Origin: Rhizophagus clarus
Lineage: Eukaryota; Glomeromycota; Glomeromycetes; Glomerales; Glomeraceae
Assembly: GCA_015698045.1 (NCBI GenBank)
Contig: BLAL01000311.1
Location: 124,001 to 188,000, forward strand
Direction of reading: 5' to 3'
Length of the DNA stretch: 64,000 bases
Shown here: piece by piece, positions 45,740 through 55,786 of the stretch
How the letters are laid out: each line of letters starts with the position of its first letter
Position numbering within the stretch: position 1 is the first letter of the stretch
Position numbers and translations under genes: made by a program
Notes under the pieces: generated by a model
Databases searched by the model: none
What the model was told of the DNA's origin: nothing
The model's input: only the letters and a program-made list of their open reading frames with translations

Positions 45740-47685
45740 ATGGTTGAATATAATATTGACTATAGAATTGGATCATACTATGGGTGTTATAAATGTATGT
45801 ACTGCAGTTGTAAATTTAATGAAAAGGAATGTAAATGTGATAAAACAATAAAATCTAATAAAAAAAACTGAACTAAAGAAGTTCCATATACATTTACAAG
45901 AATTTTTAAAATAGATCTTTCTCTTTGTAGAAAAGCCTTTATTCAGGCAAAAAAGGAACTTTATTCTTATAATATTAATTTAAAAAAAAAGTTTACTTTT
46001 ACTCTTTGTTCTATATGTAATAACCAATATCAGAAACTTTCTAATAATCAAAAAACAGAAAAGATTACTATTTCTGAAAATTTTGATAATTCTAGTTTTT
46101 GTGATAATAATTCTATTGATCCTTCTATAATTGATTCGCAACTAGAAAACTCTAATAATACTCAACCAGAAGTAATTATTATTGATTATCAGTCAAATAA
46201 TAATTATAAAAAGAATAAAGAAATACAAGAAATTTCATTTACTTTAATTGTAAAGAAAGTGGATAGAAAATTGCTACCTGGAAAATGGCTTACTCTCAAC
46301 ATATCAACTTTTAAAGAATTTGCTATTCAAATTCAACAATTTATTGGAATTATAGTAGGAGTTGAAAACATTGACCAAAAAGAATATTCTCTTTCCTTTA
46401 AATCGGCCAAATCAAATGATGGAGGTTTAGAGTTAAGTGATTCAAAAGATTTTGAAAAGTTTCGAAATGAATATGAAAAATTATTTAGGTTACAAAAAGA
46501 AATTGTTGTGATCGCACAAATAAGACACAAAGTTCATAGAAAAAAAAATAAAAACAAGAGGTAAAACAATTATTTACCATTTTATTTATATATATTTAAT
46601 TTTACTCTATATTAATTGCTTGATTTTATTTAGGAAAAAGTTTTAACATCTGATGAATCTACAGATGAAAATAATGATAATTTAAAAAAGAGAAAAGTGA
46701 ATGCAGTTCCTAAAGTATCAGGTTAACTCCTCAGCAAAAAGTAATTGATAAAATAGTATCTGAACTTCGTGAACAATGGCATTGTTCACAAGATAATTTA
46801 CCATGCTATGTTGCTCATGGAGTTCATTTAAAACTAACAGCAAAACTTCTTACGACATAGGCAGAATGTATTGTAAGTAATGGTGTTATATTTTTCATTT
46901 ATTAACAATATATTTTTAATAATAATTTATCTGATCTAATTTAGTTAAATGGAACTGCAACTCTTGAAATTGCACCAACTCTTTCAGGTTTTGCCGCACA
47001 ACATGCAACAAAGAGAAGTATACTTGCACAATCACAACAGATGTTTGCAGGTTATCCTATTCAATATGCACTACCCCAATATATTCCACCTTCATATTAC
47101 CCACCATATATGACTTCAGAAACTTGTATTCCTCCTACTTCTAATACTAATAGATCATTATTATCAGAAATTCCAGTTCCAAGTGTTGAAGAATTTTTGA
47201 AAAAACTGGATAAGGATGAGGGTAATAATGGTGATTTTATACAATTTATTAACGCAAGACTCCAGACATTACTGATACAACTCATAATCATAAAAAAGAG
47301 CAAATTGATGTGAAATTTAGAAGCTAAAAAACATGTTTTTTGCAATTTTCTCGTCAACCAGTGATCTAGATTGGATGAGCTTTTTTTTTTAAAATGTAGT
47401 TCTCAATGAGATCTACAAAATAAAAAAATGTTTGTTAAAATTGGTTAAATAGATGGCAAGATATCCTTAAAAAACTAAAAGAGCAAATTGGTTTAATTTT
47501 GAAAAAAATGGGTAAAAAAAATGTGAGTTATTTTAGTAATGTCTGGGGTCCTAATAACACGCTTTAATGAACAAAAAATAACTGTTAAACATATTAAAGA
47601 TTTGGATGATAATGAGTTTCAAATGTTAGGTGTAAAGATTATTGGTTGGCATAAAACAATTCGAACTGCAGCAAAGCAATATTGA
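45740..47685 (+). pseudogene. SAM-like cargo gene of the Tc1-type element, broken
   Basis: Starts MVEYNIDYRIGSYYGC with a Cys-rich cluster (CYKCMYCSCK ... KECKCD). A segment with LCSICNNQYQKL, a long acidic/Asn-rich linker, a globular-looking block at 46240-46560 (LLPGKWLTLNISTFKEFAI), a basic patch and a region with REQWHCSQDNLPCYVAHGVH follow. Near the C-terminus, VPSVEEFLKKLDK then EQKITVKHIKDLDDNEFQML and GVKIIGWHKTIR is a SAM-domain-like pattern. The reading frame is broken in a few places (near 45870, 46640-46720 and a TAG at about 46858), and a 297-bp MITE splits the SAM-like part at 47256. Introns seem to lie at about 46560-46633 and 46873-46944. Proteins of this kind look repetitive in Rhizophagus; function unknown. 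It may be an accessory protein of the transposon. Confidence 0.6.
47256..47552. mobile_element. hAT-like MITE, 297 bp, in the SAM-like gene
   Basis: Terminal inverted repeats AAGACTCCAGACATTACT and, from the right, AGGACCCCAGACATTACT, continuing into ...AACTCA. Flanks ATTAACGC (47248-47255) and AATAACAC (47553-47560) are an 8-bp duplication with two mismatches. The SAM-like reading frame resumes after it. Its termini are related to those of 48863-50975. Confidence 0.7.
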
Positions 47686-48594
47686 ATAAGTTGGTATTGT
47701 AAATTTTATAATAAATTTTGATATAACAATAATAGCATTCGTATAAATTTATTTATTTTATTTTGGTTATCTATTTATAATATTATTTAAAGATATATTG
47801 TTCCTCTAAAAAACCCTTCTGCCATTACAGTTGTAATATGAAAACTTGCTATAAGAAGTGCATAAATAGGATCATCACAACTTTCTATAAAATTTTAGTT
47901 TTTTTTTAAATAACTTTTTATTACTAAAAAAGCTGTCTCTATTGGATTTAAGTCAGAAGAGTAAAGAGGAAGAAATTCTATACGTATGCCAAATGCTTGA
48001 AGAAATTCAATTAAACTTTCATCATGATGGATTCTTGCATTATCAAGAATGATAACACTGTTAGGACCTGGATAAGGGTTCATTTTAGGTAGCTTTAAAC
48101 AGAAAAACCAGTTAATAATATAAACCTTAATACAAAATAATGATAATTATAGAAAAAATAAAAATTGATATTAATTTACTACATCAGAAATAATAAAGTT
48201 CTTAAAACATTATTTGGTGCAACTCCCTTCCATTATATCAATCGCTATAAATCCTTATAATATTAATGCAGGCAAAATAGTATGCTTTTTACCATGTACA
48301 AATACTACTTTTTTTTCTGTACGAGTATTTGTAAAGGAATACTCATATTCACGTAGTGTTCCGCACAAATCAAATTAGACCAAATCAGGTTAGATTTGAA
48401 ATTTGATTTGATCAAATCAAATCTGAAAAGTTTGAATTCGGATTTGAATCAAACCATTCAAATCTGATTTGAAATTTGATTCGAATTTGATTTGATTTGA
48501 TTTAAATTTGATTCGATTCAAATCAAATTCAAATTCAAATCAAATCAAATTCATTCAAATAGATTTGTGATTTGGTTTGATTTGTTGAATTTTA

Positions 48595-48795
48595 AATAAA
48601 AAAATGCGTTATGCAACGCAATATTGATAAAAATGTTGCGAAACATTTTTTTTAAATTAATTTAATAAAAAAATGCGTTTCGCAACACAATACTAATAAA
48701 AAAAATATTGCGAAATGTTTTTTTTTAATTATTTAAATAAAAAATGCATTTTGCAACGCATTATTAATAAAAAATATTGCGAAACGTATTTCTTT
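48595..48795. repeat. GTTGCGAAAC-type repeat, two to three units
   Basis: AAAATGCGTTTCGCAACAC/AATATTGCGAAATGTTTTTT units of about 68-70 bp recur here. Their core and flanking A/T runs are those of the hairpin array at 2990-4850, which is in a different hAT-like element. Confidence 0.65.
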
Positions 48796-48862
48796 AGTGT
48801 GTTTAAGGAGGGTTGGACATCATGTGGTTGCAGTAACTACCAATAATATTTACGGTAATTAC

Positions 48863-50975
48863 AGGACCCTGAATAATACCAATATAACTTACATACAGGT
48901 TTGCGTAGAGTTTATATGAAATTACTTTTTAAACCTACGAATTGAGTTTGCATAGATCGGTCAATTTGGGATATTATGTTTGTATAGAGTTTATAATAGA
49001 TATACGTGGATTTATTTTTAAAAAATACTAATTTCAGTAAATTAAATTACTCGGTATTTACCAAAATTTATTTTATTTTATTTATTTTTTCACTTTTTTT
49101 CAGTATTTTATACCAAATTTATTTATTTTTATTATTCTTTTTCGGGTTTTAATACCCTAATTCCAAAAGTCCGGTCGTGTTTTTCGCCTGGCAACACTAC
49201 AAAAAATAAAAAAAAAATAATTAATTTGTTAAAAAAAATACTGAAAAACACTTCCCCCACCCTCCCTTACCTTAATTCCAAAAGTCCGGTCATGCTTTTC
49301 GTCCGGCAACACTACAAAAAATAAAAAAAAACTCAATACTTAATTAATTAAAAAAACAACGAAACACCTCCCCCAACCCTCCCTTACCTTAATTCCAAAA
49401 GTCTGGTCGTGCTTTTTATCTGGCAACACTACAAAAAATAAAAAAAAGTTAATACTTAATTAATTAAAAAAAAAAACAACGAAACACCTCTCCCAACCCC
49501 TCCTTTACCTTAATTCCAAAAGTCTGATCATGCATTTCATCCAGCAACACTACAAAAAAATAAAAAAAAATAATTAATTAAATAGTTAAAAAAAACACTG
49601 AAAAACACTTCCCCACCCTCCCTTACCTTAATTCCAAAAGTCTGGTCATGCTTTTCGTCTGGCAACACTACAAAAAAATAAAAAAAAAACAATTAATTAG
49701 TTAAAAAAAATACTGAAAAACACTTCCCCCACCCTCCCTTACCTTAATTCCAAAAGTCCGATCATGCTTTTCGTCCGGCAACACTACAAAAAAATAAAAA
49801 AAAAGGTTAATACTTAATTAATTAAAAAAAAACAACGAAATACCCCACCAACCCTCCCTTATCTTAATTCCAAAAGTCCAGTCGTGCTTTTCATCTGGCA
49901 ACACTACAAAAAGTAAAAAAAAAGTTAATACTTAATTAATTAAAAAAAAAATAACGAAACACCTCCCCTAACCCCTCCCTTACCTTAATCCAAAAATCCG
50001 GTCGTGCATTTCGTCTGGCAACACTACAAAAAAATAAAAAAAAATAATTAATTAAATAGTTAAAAAAACACCGAAAAACACTTCCCCACCCTCCCTTACC
50101 ATAATTCCAAAAGTCTGGTCATGCTTTTCGTCCGGCAACACTATAAAAAGTAAAAAAAAAGTTAATACTTAAATTAATTTAAAAAAAACAACGAAACACC
50201 TCTCCCAACCCCTCCCTTACCTTAATTCCAAAAGTCCGGTCGTGCCTTTCATCCGGCAACACTACAAAAAATAAAAATAAAAAATAATTAATTAATTAGT
50301 TAAAAAAAACACCAAAAAACACTTCTCACCCTCCCTTACCTTAATTCCAAAAGTCCAGTCGTGCTTTTTGTCTGACAACACTACAAAAAGTAAAAAAAAG
50401 TTAATACTTAATTAATTAAAAAAAAAATAATGAAACACCTCCCCCAACCCCTCCCTTACCTTAATTCCAAAAGTCCAGTCATGCATTTCGTCTGGCAACA
50501 CTACAAAAAAATAAAAAAAAAATAATTAATTAAATAGTTAAAAAAAACACCGAAAAACACTTCCCCACCCTCCCTTACCTTAATTCCAAAAGTCCGGTCG
50601 TGCTTTTCGTTTGGCAACACTACAAAAAGTAAAAAAAAGTTAATACTTAAATTAATTAAAAAAAAATAATGAAACACCTCTCCCAACCCCTCCCTTACCT
50701 TAATTCCAAAAGTCTGGTCATACCTTTCGTCTGACAACACTACAAAAAATAGAAATAAAAAATAATTAATTAATTAGTTAAAAAAAAACACTTCCCACCC
50801 TCCTTTACCTTAATTCCAAAAGTCCGGTCATGCCTTTCGTCCGGCAACACTACAAAAATAAACTGATAAATGATTAAAAAAAAGATCAGATATTCGGATT
50901 ATCTGATTAGATCAGCAAATCACATAACCCTGCCTTTATACATTTGTGAGTTATATTAGTATTGTTCGGGGTCCT
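48863..50975. mobile_element. Nested hAT-like element carrying a mini-exon-like array
   Basis: Terminal inverted repeats AGGACCCTGAATAATACCAA and, from the right, AGGACCCCGAACAATACTAA, extending through ATATAACTYACA. It is flanked by a perfect 8-bp duplication GTAATTAC (48855-48862 and 50976-50983). The interior is dominated by about 15 units of about 118 bp (separate entry). It is nested in another hAT-like element, itself nested in a Tc1 transposase, so it is the youngest layer of the stack. No transposase. Confidence 0.85.
49140..50870 (-). repeat. Array of about 15 exon/intron-like 118-bp units
   Basis: Read on the minus strand each unit contains a pyrimidine tract (TTTTTTATTTTTTTGTAG), then a conserved 41-nt segment starting TGTTGCCGGACGAAAAGCAC and ending TTTTGGAATTAAG, then the donor-like GTAAGG, then a 77-bp intron-like spacer. 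Plus-strand landmarks CCTTACCTTAATTCC start near 49265, 49382, 49621, 49738, 50218, 50338, 50458, 50578 and so on. Spacers come in two types: X, with GTATTAAC before the pyrimidine tract and CCTCCCCCAACC, and Y, with CTATTTAATTAATT and TTCCCCACC. A few units have altered donors or acceptors (about 49861, 50101 and the 50140 CTATAAAAAG). The 41-nt length is not divisible by three. Confidence 0.85.
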
Positions 50976-51764
50976 GTAATTACGTTTAACCAGGTCATGT
51001 ATATTTAATTCGATTTGATTTGGATTTGATTTGGATTTGTCAGATTTGATTCAGATTTGATTGAATTAGTTTAAGCTAATTTGAATTTGATTTGAAATCG
51101 AATCAAATCTTTTTTTTTTAATTTGGATTTGAACTCAAATCTTATTTTGAAGTTTGGATTTGATTTGCAAATCAAAATTATCAAATCAAATCAAATCAAA
51201 CTTCAAATCAAATCTGAATTGATTTGATTTGACCAAATCGTTTGCAGAATACTATATTCACGTGATAAACTTCTTTCATCTTTAGCAGATTCATCTAAGA
51301 AAACTAGTTGATTTGGAATGTAATTATTGCCAATATTAGCAATAAATGCATTGCGAAATATTTCATCTCGCTCTTTACCACATTTGTGAAGCTAATTATA
51401 ATAATTCAGCTTAATAAATTAATAATGATAAATTTAACCCATTTTGTATTTTACCTTTTTTCATGTAATATCACAAAAATGAAGAGACCGCTATAAAGTC
51501 AGAATAGACACTTCTTTTCCTGTCAACACCTCCATTTTGGTTACTAGTTTGTCCAAATACTAGTCCATTTTATTAGTCACAAATTATTTTAGCATCTATT
51601 ATTAATTTTATTAAAGAAATTAATAAAATTTGTAATAAAAAGGTAAACTTCAGCTAATACCTACTCTCATATTTTTCCCATTAAAAATTTTGCGTCGTCC
51701 AGCTTTTTTTAGTCATAGATCAACTACACAACCCATTTTCTATAAATTCTCAAACCTTTTTTTA

Positions 51765-51997
51765 AGGTTGCCTGCCTAAACTAATTTTAAATTTGGCTAA
51801 ATGTTTAAATTCTAGTTTTACTGATTTTTTAATAATACTTTACTATTGTTTCGCTATTTAATATGATTTACTATAAGTTTTGACATTTGTCAAATTTTGC
51901 TAATTTTTTACTAAGATTTTAATATAGTTTTATCAAGTTTTATCCTTTCAACATTTAGACAGTTTGCTAAACTACTTAGTTTCACCTAGCAACCTTA
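51765..51997. mobile_element. hAT MITE, 233 bp, related to the 4-kb hAT
   Basis: The ends are TAAGGTTGCCTGCCTAAAC and, from the right, TAAGGTTGCTAGGTGAAAC, close to the TAAGGTTGCTTGCCGAAAC ends of the hAT at 10521-14491. Flanks CCTTTTTT and CTTTTTTT form an 8-bp duplication with one mismatch. The interior is inverted-repeat-rich. It interrupts the helix-turn-helix part of the Tc1-like transposase. Confidence 0.7.
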
Positions 51998-52355
51998 CTT
52001 TTTTTACAGTATACTTGCTCATATAGAGTATTTTTGCGATTTTCTTTATAGACAAGCCATCATAATATAAATATACTATTCTTCACTTCAAATCATTACT
52101 AAAAGTTTTTGGCATTATTTGGTGGAAATTGAAAACTTTCTTGGAAAAATCTCAAACAGCTGACTAAAAACGAAGATAAATAACTTATTGTAGTATATGT
52201 AAAAATGATAAAAGAGGTAATAACTATCTGAAATTTGTAAATAATCTCAATATAATACTAGTTTTACTAAGATGATTTTATTTTTGACGTGAAATTTTTT
52301 AAATCTTTTTATCAGATAATCTGTAGGGGGTAGCACAATTCTGAAAACTGCAATA

Positions 52356-53938
52356 ATAAATTATTTAGATCAATTCAAATTAGAACTTAGATTTATTATT
52401 TATTTAAAATTTTAATTAAATTATAATTTAAAGTTATAAATAAATATTTCTTATAAAATTAGCAATATAATTAAAAAATTTATTTTAGCTTTATATATTT
52501 AAAATTATATTTTAGATATTTGGATAATAGATATCTGTATATTTAAACTTTAAATCAATTAATCAATTACTACAATATTATTAAAGGTAATTAATAGTTA
52601 AAATCTTATTATTATAGATGATCATTTGTTTAATAACTATCTGTTAAACTATTTAAATTTGCAGGTCATTATACATAATTTTGAATAATTATCAAAATTA
52701 TTAATTAGTATTCATTCAAATAATGAATTTAAGCTCTAATTCAAATTTAATGATAGAAATTCCAGTTTTTAGTGAAAATTTCACTAAAACTGAAAACTGA
52801 AATATTAGAATATTAATAAAAACTCAATAGAATACTGGAATTAAAGCTTTAATTCAGATTAGCAATATAAATTTAATTAGAATAAATTGATCAGAAATTT
52901 GTTTTAAATTCTAAATATATAAATAATTATAATAATATAAGTATTCTAAACTTATTTTAATATTCTAATAATTTTGCTAAAAATTGAAATATATTAACTG
53001 AAATATATTAAAGTACATGTTTCTAGTTTTCATATTCTAGTAAATAGTAATACTATCCAAATCTGATTAAATTTCAAATAAATTATTAAATATCTAAATT
53101 GATTAAATTTAAAGTATACTTCTAGTTAATAGTAATATTAATGAATTTAAAATTAATTTATATGATAAATATTATAAGTTAAGTAAATAAATAAAAAAAA
53201 AATGTTTAAAATAAATAATATATATTTTAAATTATTGTTTTTATTATCCTATTAGAGGGTAAAAGTATTTTTTTTATATATTGCAGATGCATAGCATCCT
53301 TCTAATTATTATGTAAAATTTATAACTGTATTAACTTTAAATAAAAAAAAATATTGTTTTTTTTTTAATTCAAAGATTATTATTTTTATTTAGTTTTATT
53401 ATATTATTATATATGTATAAATAAATTTTGCAAAAGAATATCATTTATTTATAATATTATTTAATATTATTAAATAATTAATTGATAAATCTATTTAATT
53501 TAAATATATTTATAATAATAGAATTTTAAATAATATATAAATATATTAGATTTAAGTTTACTTAATGATATGATTATATAAAAAAAAAATTTTATATAAA
53601 ACTTTTATTTGCTTATTTTAATATAAAGTTTTTAGTTAGTTAGATATTTAAATGTATAATTAAACTCATTTTCAGTGGACTTAATATTTAAGTTTGTATA
53701 GAGAAACTTCAGATTAGATTTTCATATAGTGACCAGTAAAAGAAATACAATACTTTAATTATTAATTATTAATTATAAAATTTAAATATAAATCATTTAT
53801 TATATGATTCACTAGTTAATTCTTTAAATATAACACATTTTATCAAAAATAATGCTATGTTACTTATGCCAAATTTTAATATTTTTAAAAAATTAAAATT
53901 TTTATAAAAATTACATTATATTTTATAATAGTATAAGA
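52356..53938. other. AT-rich region without recognised genes
   Basis: No coding signal. A short imperfect palindrome lies at about 52735-52865 (AAGCTCTAATTCA ... TGGAATTAAAGCTTTAATTC), probably a decayed MITE. The rest is simple AT-rich sequence. Confidence 0.4.
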
Positions 53939-54949
53939 CTAATTTTAACCCAGGGTGATTTAACCTGGTAATTTTTATTTGAAAAAATTTATGTAACATT
54001 TCACAAATTATTTATTTATTTATCACGACGTTTCTGGTCTTTTACTCTTTCTTCTACTCTTCCTTCACCTTTAACGTTTTGAACTTTGACCTTTAACACA
54101 ATATGTTCTTGGATTTATTTATTGTTTTTTTATTTCTTGCTGATTAATTATTTTCTTCTTTTTTTTGTAGGTTTTTTGATGCTTTAATAAACGGTAAGTT
54201 TCAAATTTTTCAGAATTTCAGAAATCTATTTCCTTTACAACAACTAATTAATCCTTTTTCTTTCCTTTGGTCAGATTTTATCCTGGGGTTCTTCTTGGGT
54301 TTCTTCTTGGTCTCCTGGGTTTCTTTTCAGATTTATATTTATATTTCTTTTTGGACTTTTTGGGTTTCTTTCTGGTGGGGTTTTCTTGCACTTTTTTTTT
54401 CTATTTTTGGTTTATTTTTTACGTTTTCTTGGGATTTACTTGGGTTTTTTTCCTTGCATTTTTTCTTGGAGTTCTATTTACTTGGAATTTTTGTATTTCA
54501 GTCAGTTTCTTTTTGGGTTTCTTTCTGGATTATGGTTGGATTCTCTTTTCTTTTTGGTTGGGTTTATTTCGGTTGGATTTTCTTAATCTTGGTTTTTATA
54601 CTTTATGATATTGTTTGATCTCTTTCAATTTTCTTTGGTTTTGGTTTGACTTTATATTTTTATTATTAGTTTCATTTCAATTTGGTATTTGATTTCTTTT
54701 CCAATTGTTTTATTTTGTATTTGTTTCAATCTATTTTTTTTTTGTCCTGTAATAATTAAATAAAATAAACGATTTTTTAATATACAAATGTATAATTCTA
54801 TTCAGCTTTAACTTATAAATAAATTTTATTTTATTTTTTTTTTTACTTTTACAAAAAATAAAATTAGCCAATAAAAATTAATATAAAATATTATAAAATT
54901 TTCATGAAGGTGATTTAACCTGAGTGATTTAACTGGAAGGGCAAATTAG
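53939..54949. mobile_element. TIR element A with pyrimidine-rich, intron-like interior
   Basis: The left end CTAATTTTAACCCAGGGTGA and the right end read inward CTAATTTGCCCTTCCAGTTA share CTAATTT followed by GGTGATTTAACC-type boxes. The same boxes delimit element B (59847-61591). The plus strand of the interior has intron-like signals: TTTTTTTTGTAG at 54159-54170, a 23-nt segment, then GTAAGT at 54194, and a further TTTTTCAG. A T-rich TTCTTGGGTTT repeat fills 54270-54620. No target duplication was found, so boundaries are approximate. The overlapping Phe/Leu/Gly-rich open frames in three phases reflect composition. Confidence 0.5.
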
Positions 54950-55340
54950 CAAAATTCTTTATAATAAATAAATGTAAAATTAATTATTAACAGTATAAAT
55001 TATTAATTAAAATTAAAAAAAAAATCAATATTTTTTAATAAAAAATCAATCAATTTATTTAATAAATATAATTAAAATTTATTATAAAATATATAAATTT
55101 TATAGTTTTTTTAGTATAAAATTTTTTTAAATCAAAAATTTTGTAATAAAAAATAATTGTAAAATTTAAATTCTTTTAATTAAAAAAATATTTTCTTAAA
55201 ATTTTAAAAACTTTGGCACTTTGATTAATAAAAAATTAAAAGTTAAAATAAAAATAAATAATAATTTTTATTTTATATATAACTAGAAATATATTTATTT
55301 ATTTTGGAATGGAACAAAACTTAGTTGGTGTCACCATACC

Positions 55341-55646
55341 ATGCCATCTTTTATTATGAGGAGGAAGGGTAGTCAGAGGTCCAATTCCAATAGGCAAAAT
55401 AAATCTAACAAGTTGAATCAGAATTCACCTTCTAAACGTACCAAAGTTAGCTCAGAATCTAAGACAATTTCTCCTACGACTGGGTTTAATCGTGTTTCTA
55501 TAAGGAGTCTGCAAAAGGATTCATTTCAATCTTCATTTAGAGATAAAACTGGAGGGAAGAACAAGAAAAGTCAGAAGATGAAGGACAAGAGTATACCTCG
55601 CGCTCAAAGAAGCTGTCAAAATGACAATTGCATGCTGAGATTGTAG
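55341..55646 (+). CDS. Small basic Ser/Lys/Asn-rich protein, unknown (101 aa)
   Basis: Open from ATG 55341 (MPSFIMRRKGSQRSNSN) to 55646, with SPSKRTKVSSESKT and KTGGKNKKSQKMKDK. It is strongly basic and probably disordered. A CxNDNC-like pair (CQNDNC) lies near the C-terminus. It lies between the arms of the inverted-repeat element, 140 bp before the pogo insertion. It could be the start of a longer element-encoded protein or a decayed LINE-type ORF1; no domain is recognised. Confidence 0.4.
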   Translation: MPSFIMRRKGSQRSNSNRQNKSNKLNQNSPSKRTKVSSESKTISPTTGFNRVSIRSLQKDSFQSSFRDKTGGKNKKSQKMKDKSIPRAQRSCQNDNCMLRL

Positions 55647-55786
55647 AACTGAAGATAGTTTTGATGGATTTTATTTGGAGGCAATTCCAGGATTAGTAAT
55701 AATTAGTAGGATTTTTATTTTGTTTCCCTAGATAAGATAGAATTTTTCTTTTTTTGCCCCCTTTTCCCTTTATTTGTTTACATGTA

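Larger units (their letters stand above)
48354..51254. mobile_element. Non-autonomous hAT element inside the Tc1 transposase
   Basis: The termini are TAGTGTTCCGCACAAATC and, read from the right, TAGTATTCTGCAAACGATTT, flanked by a perfect 8-bp duplication TATTCACG (48346-48353 and 51255-51262). Subterminal zones of about 200 bp consist of AAATCAAATC/GATTTGATTT motifs in opposite orientation. Left of centre are about two to three units of a GTTGCGAAACATTTTT repeat (48595-48795). A second element (48863-50975) is nested inside; without it this one would be about 0.78 kb. No genes. Confidence 0.85.
47895..52115 (-). pseudogene. Tc1-like DDE transposase, broken by insertions
   Basis: Minus-strand gene beginning MPKTFSNDLK (52115), with a helix-turn-helix region (IKKIAKILYMSKYTVKK, LRIYRKWG, AGRRKIF). 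After a gap come NAFIANIGNNYIPNQLVFLD with ESAKDERSL (first catalytic Asp), then KKVVFVHGKKHTILPALIL and GFIAIDIMEGS, an intron of about 85 bp near 48096-48180, and NPYPGPNSVIILDNARIHHD (second Asp) and FLPLYSSDLNPIETAF (catalytic Glu). This is the DDE_3/Tc1 pattern. A 233-bp MITE sits in the N-terminal part and the 2.9-kb hAT-like element sits between the first and second catalytic residues. In-frame stops also occur (for example after NDLK), so it is inactive. Confidence 0.8.
45569..52353. mobile_element. Tc1/mariner-type element with cargo gene, multiply invaded
   Basis: The left end (45569, TCGCAATTTTCAAAATTCTG) and the right end read inward (52353, TTGCAGTTTTCAGAATTGTG) are inverted repeats bordered by TA (45567-45568 and 52354-52355). 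Two convergent genes fill it: a SAM-like gene on plus (45740-47685) and a Tc1-type DDE transposase on minus (52115-47895). Four later insertions are recognised: 47256-47552, 48354-51254 with 48863-50975 inside it, and 51765-51997. Without them the element would be about 3.35 kb. Both genes are broken, so it is not autonomous now. Confidence 0.65.

Noticed and set aside
50501-50740. Minus-strand open frame with repeated VLPNEKHDRTFGIKVREG-like peptides
   Set aside because: It is a read-through of two cassette units including their intron-like spacers; unit length varies and the frame is lost in neighbouring units, so it is not a conserved repeat protein.
49140-50870. Interpretation of the array as centromeric or telomeric satellite
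   Set aside because: It is confined within an element with TIRs and an 8-bp duplication, and the units show splice-signal order.
54267-54618. Three overlapping Phe/Gly/Leu-rich plus-strand frames that look like membrane proteins
   Set aside because: They arise from a TTCTTGGGTTT-type repeat open in all phases inside element A.
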